DNA of 5,392 bases, from contig JASHUJ010000113.1 of the NCBI GenBank assembly GCA_030040035.1, forward strand, positions 1 through 5,392. The letters run 5' to 3'. Positions 2,498 to 5,392 of this stretch are shown piece after piece. The stretch comes from Thermoplasmata archaeon. Lineage in GTDB: Archaea > Thermoplasmatota > Thermoplasmata > Lutacidiplasmatales > UBA184. The notes beneath the pieces are model-generated. The model was not told where the DNA came from and searched no databases. It was given only the letters and a program-made list of their open reading frames with translations. The position numbers and the translations under genes were made by a program. Every line of letters begins with the position of its first letter. Within the stretch, counting starts at the first letter, position 1.

Positions 2498-5392
2498 CCG
2501 AACCCGGTCTCCCCTCCGTCCGGCTCGAGCCTCCTCCCCCTGACCAGTCCGGGTCAACCGGTCCTGGTGCAGGGCGAGTCGACCTCGGTCATCGCAACCG
2601 TGCCCCTCTCGGGCACCGCCCCCTACGCCTGGCAGTGGATGGTCAGCACCGATGGGGCTGGGACCTACGCTCCGGCGACCGCGGACGAGTGCGCCGTCCC
2701 GAGGGGCACGGCGGCGACGGGGGGCGTCGAGGAGACCTGTTCGTTCACGACGTCCGCCTCCACGAGTCCGGGCACGTACCACTTCGAGCTCCAGGTGACC
2801 GACAGCGCCTCCGTCCCGGAGACCGTCGATTCCCCGGCGGCGTCCACCGTCACGGTCGAGCGGGCCCCCGCGGTGGAGGCCTCCCCCGACGTCGCGTCGC
2901 CCCGCTTCGACACCGATCCGCAGGAGGACTGCACGGGCGGCTGCGACGGCAACAACTGGTTCGGCGGGACCGGTGGCTCGGGAGCGCTCGTGATCTCGAC
3001 CACCTCGGCGAACGAGCTTTTGGTGCTCGAGATCACCGACTCGGGCCAGTCGAACACCGACCTCTCGACGGCCGACGTCTCGGACAGCCACGGCTCGACC
3101 TGGAACCTCGAGTCGACCCACGAGTGGGACGGGTTCGGGCACCTCCAGTACCTCTTCTACGCCGTCGACGGCACGACCGGGTCCGACACGATCACGGTCG
3201 ACCCCGACGCGAGCACCCACACGACGACGACGACCGCCACCGCCGTCCTCTCCGCGTTCTCGAACTTCGACACGAGCGCACCGATCGCCGCGATCGGGAC
3301 CTTCGAGACGAACACGGGTACCGAGTCGTCCGCGAGCGTCACCCCGACCGTCGCACCAACTACGATCCTCGGTGTGGTTTCGACCACGAACGGCGCGAGC
3401 GACTTCGCGGCCACCACTTCTCCGGCGTTCACCGAAGCCGGCACGATCAACGACGGCGACGCGACCGCGTCGTTCCTCGAGTACTACGCCGCCTCGGCGA
3501 CCGGCACGTATACGTCCGAGCCCACGTGGACGGGCTCCGTCCACTGGGGCGCGGAAGCGGTCGCGATCCAAGGCTCCTCCCCGCTGTCCGTCACGGTGGC
3601 TCCCACTTCGGAAGTGATGGACCAGGGCCAATCCGCCACCTTCACCGCGACGGCGACCGGCGGCACGGGAACGCTCACGTACACCTGGTCGATCTCCTCG
3701 GGGAGCTGTCCGGGATTCACGAATTCGGGTACGTCCACGCTGAGCTACTCTCCTTCGGGAACCTCGACGAACTGCGTGCTGACCGTCACGGTCGAAGACA
3801 GCCGGAGCGCCACGGCCCAGCCCACGACGCCGGCGTCGGTGACCGTGAACAGCCGGCTCACGTCCCCCGCCGCCCCCACGCTGAGCGCGGCCGCGATCGA
3901 CGTGAACCAGGCGGAGACGGTGACGGGGACCATCCCGACGACCGGGACCGCTTCCTACTCCTGGACCTGGCTGGCCTCGGCGGACGGCGGCGCGTACGCC
4001 ACCGAGACGCACTGCGCCACGGACGGTGGGACGGGCGCGGCGGCGGGGGCGACCGAGACCTGTGCGATCGCGGCCAGTGCCCTGACCGCCGGTGACACGT
4101 ACACGTTCGAGCTCCAAGTGACGGACAGCGCGACGACTCCCGCCACCGTGACTTCCGCCGCCTCGGCCACGCTCACAGTGGACTCGACTCTCCTCACTCC
4201 CGCGACCCCCACGTTGAGCGCCAGCAAGCTCGACGTGAACCAGGCACTGACGGTCACGGCGACGATGCCGTCGACCGGGACGCCGACCTACTCCTGGACC
4301 TGGTTGATCGCGGTCAACGGGGGCGCGTACGCGACGGCCGGCCAATGCGCCACCGACAGTGGCAGCGGGGCGGCCGCCGGTGCGACCGAGACCTGCTCGG
4401 TCGCCGCGAACGGCCTCACATCGGGCGACTCCTACACGTTCGAGATCAAGGTGACCGACAGCGCGACCACGCCGGAGTCGGCGACCTCGGCGGGCTCCTC
4501 GGGCGTCGCGGTCGCGAGCGCGCTGTCGGCGCCCGGTGCCCCGTCGGTCAGCGCGACGAAGCTCGACGCGAACCAAGCGCTCACGATCACGGGAACGATC
4601 CCGTCGAGCGGCACGGCCACGTACGGCTGGCAATGGCTCGTCGCCGTGAACGGCGGCGGCTACGCAACGACCTCGAACTGCGCCGTCAACGGCGGATCCG
4701 GCGCGGCCGCCGGCGCGGGGGTGACCTGCGCCATCGCCGCGAACAGCCTCACCGCGGGGGACTCGTATGCCTTCGAGCTCGAGGTCAGCGACAGCGCGAC
4801 CTCTCCGGAAGAGGTCACCTCCGCCGGCTCCAGCTCCGTCGCGGTGAGCTCCGCCCTCGGGACCCCGGCGGCCCCGTCGCTCAGCGCCGCCCAGCTGGAC
4901 GTGAATCAGGCCGAAACGGTCACGGCGACGATCCCGACCTCGGGCAGCGCGACGTACTCGTGGACCTGGCTCGCCTCCGTGAGCGGCGGGTCGTATGCCA
5001 CGGAAACGCACTGCGCCACGGACGCCGGAAGCGGAGCCGCGGCGGGCGCGACCGAGACGTGCGCGATCGCCGCGAGCGCCCTCACGGCGGGCGACACCTA
5101 CACCTTCGAGCTCCAAGTGACGGACAGTGCGACGACGGCGGAAACGGCGACCTCGGCCGCTTCCGCGACGTTGACGGTGAACTCCCAACTCGCGACGCCC
5201 GCGACGCCGACCCTGAGCGCGACCAAGCTCGATGTCAATCAGGCCCTCACGGTGTCGGGGACCGTTCCTTCGACGGGCACTCCGAGCTACGCGTGGACCT
5301 GGCTCGCCGCCGTCAACGGCGGCGCGTACTCGACCGCGACAGAGTGCGCGACCGACGGCGGGACCGGCGCGGCGGCCGGAGCGACCGAGACG
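2384..5392 (+). CDS. Secreted multi-domain repeat protein (PKD-like/beta-sandwich surface protein), 3' end missing
   Basis: One uninterrupted frame of 1003 codons from the ATG at 2384 to the window edge, with no stop. Residues 1-38 look like a Sec signal peptide: RRR at 9-11, a hydrophobic Ala/Leu/Val core, and cleavage around residues 29-38. Residues 53-160 are a diverged repeat copy. Residues 161-400 form a distinct region with ANELLVLEITDSG, VSDSHGSTWNL and a later YFYAVDG-like strand (LFYAVDG), resembling beta-sandwich domains of bacterial and archaeal extracellular proteins. Residues 401-491 are PKD-like (APTSEVMDQGQSATFTATATGGTGTLTYTW in two halves at 405-420 and after). From residue 492 come 111-residue repeats, each with YxWxW, a Cys pair 16 residues apart and FELQVTDSA. 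The visible protein is Ser/Thr/Ala/Gly-rich and acidic, with only about 12 Lys+Arg. An adhesin, sheath or S-layer-associated role is inferred. The ORF is open upstream to 2306, but the signal peptide right after the ATG supports this start. Confidence 0.93.
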   Translation, partial: MSAVAFLGRRRVGAAVGLALLVLAGTALASAGVAAAQAPNPVSPPSGSSLLPLTSPGQPVLVQGESTSVIATVPLSGTAPYAWQWMVSTDGAGTYAPATADECAVPRGTAATGGVEETCSFTTSASTSPGTYHFELQVTDSASVPETVDSPAASTVTVERAPAVEASPDVASPRFDTDPQEDCTGGCDGNNWFGGTGGSGALVISTTSANELLVLEITDSGQSNTDLSTADVSDSHGSTWNLESTHEWDGFGHLQYLFYAVDGTTGSDTITVDPDASTHTTTTTATAVLSAFSNFDTSAPIAAIGTFETNTGTESSASVTPTVAPTTILGVVSTTNGASDFAATTSPAFTEAGTINDGDATASFLEYYAASATGTYTSEPTWTGSVHWGAEAVAIQGSSPLSVTVAPTSEVMDQGQSATFTATATGGTGTLTYTWSISSGSCPGFTNSGTSTLSYSPSGTSTNCVLTVTVEDSRSATAQPTTPASVTVNSRLTSPAAPTLSAAAIDVNQAETVTGTIPTTGTASYSWTWLASADGGAYATETHCATDGGTGAAAGATETCAIAASALTAGDTYTFELQVTDSATTPATVTSAASATLTVDSTLLTPATPTLSASKLDVNQALTVTATMPSTGTPTYSWTWLIAVNGGAYATAGQCATDSGSGAAAGATETCSVAANGLTSGDSYTFEIKVTDSATTPESATSAGSSGVAVASALSAPGAPSVSATKLDANQALTITGTIPSSGTATYGWQWLVAVNGGGYATTSNCAVNGGSGAAAGAGVTCAIAANSLTAGDSYAFELEVSDSATSPEEVTSAGSSSVAVSSALGTPAAPSLSAAQLDVNQAETVTATIPTSGSATYSWTWLASVSGGSYATETHCATDAGSGAAAGATETCAIAASALTAGDTYTFELQVTDSATTAETATSAASATLTVNSQLATPATPTLSATKLDVNQALTVSGTVPSTGTPSYAWTWLAAVNGGAYSTATECATDGGTGAAAGATET
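2540..2863 (+). repeat. Diverged N-terminal copy of the 111-residue repeat
   Basis: Residues 53-160 follow the plan of the later units: LTSP at the start, SGTAPYAWQW matching SGTATYGWQW of the third unit, Cys103 and Cys119 spaced 16 apart as in all later units, and FELQVTDSA at 134-142. It is slightly shorter and much more diverged. It is separated from the main array by about 330 residues of other domains, so it is an older or N-terminal capping copy. Confidence 0.75.
3857..5392 (+). repeat. Tandem array of 333 bp (111-residue) repeats, four complete and one partial
   Basis: Units start at the Leu codons at 3857, 4190, 4523, 4856 and 5189. Landmarks recur at exactly 333 bp: the Asp codon before V/A-N-Q at 3899, 4232, 4565, 4898 and 5231, and the first Cys codon at 4013, 4346, 4679, 5012 and 5345. 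There is no indel between units. Each has P-x-L/V-S-A, D-V/A-N-Q-A, YxWxWL, NGG or similar then Y-A-T, C-A, GAAAGA, the second Cys, G-D-x-Y-x-F-E, and V-x-D-S-A-T. The fifth unit is cut at the window edge just before its second Cys codon. The array lies entirely in frame within the surface-protein gene, so it is a protein-domain repeat, not a CRISPR or intergenic repeat. Confidence 0.95.

Noticed and set aside
2635..4095. A 486-codon plus-strand open frame in another phase
   Set aside because: It lies wholly inside the surface-protein gene, is an Arg/His/Asp-rich mixture, and lacks the 111-residue periodicity seen in the true frame.
2441..5188. A 915-codon open frame on the minus strand opposite the surface-protein gene
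   Set aside because: It is Arg/Gly-rich with no domain, and mirrors the GC-rich third codon positions of the real plus-strand gene, which has a signal peptide, repeat domains and conserved motifs.
3857..5392. Regular repeats as a CRISPR array or mobile element
   Set aside because: The repeats are 333 bp, in frame and protein coding, with no spacers, terminal inverted repeats or transposase.

Overview
The window is very GC-rich and looks archaeal, most like the uncultured soil or sediment Thermoplasmata-type lineages. The grounds are an HTH_10 (bacterio-opsin-activator type) regulator, A/T-rich TATA-like boxes in otherwise GC-rich intergenic DNA, no convincing Shine-Dalgarno sequences, and a very large secreted, acidic Ser/Thr/Ala-rich repeat protein. 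The lineage is inferred from gene style, not proven by a marker gene.

Layout from left to right. (1) Minus strand, 1-229: the first 76 codons of a gene running off the left edge. Its last visible residues align without gaps to the start of the conserved core of the HTH_10 regulator further right, so it is probably a second regulator of that family. (2) Minus strand, 298-1149: a 283-residue protein I cannot name, with a possible degenerate P-loop/RecA-like core. Genes 1 and 2 are co-oriented with a 68 bp gap. (3) A 183 bp divergent intergenic region with a TATA-like box. (4) Plus strand, 1333-2124: the HTH_10 transcription regulator. (5) Intergenic 2125-2383 with two inverted repeats, a TATA candidate and a leader able to form hairpins. 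(6) Plus strand, from 2384 off the right edge: at least 1003 residues of a secreted repeat protein. It has a signal peptide, a diverged repeat copy, a beta-sandwich-like region of about 240 residues, a PKD-like domain, then tandem repeats of exactly 111 residues (333 bp), with four complete and a fifth cut by the window end.

The economical reading is a surface-protein gene next to a small regulatory cluster: two related regulators around an unknown, possibly nucleotide-binding-fold protein. That the regulators control the surface protein is inference from proximity and from the inverted repeats between them. The most notable observations are the indel-free 333 bp array with a three-unit higher-order pattern, a cysteine pair at identical spacing in every copy, the absence of N-glycosylation sequons and near absence of Lys/Arg in the visible surface protein, and the paired regulators. 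Several long open frames antisense to, or out of frame with, these genes are by-products of high GC and were rejected.
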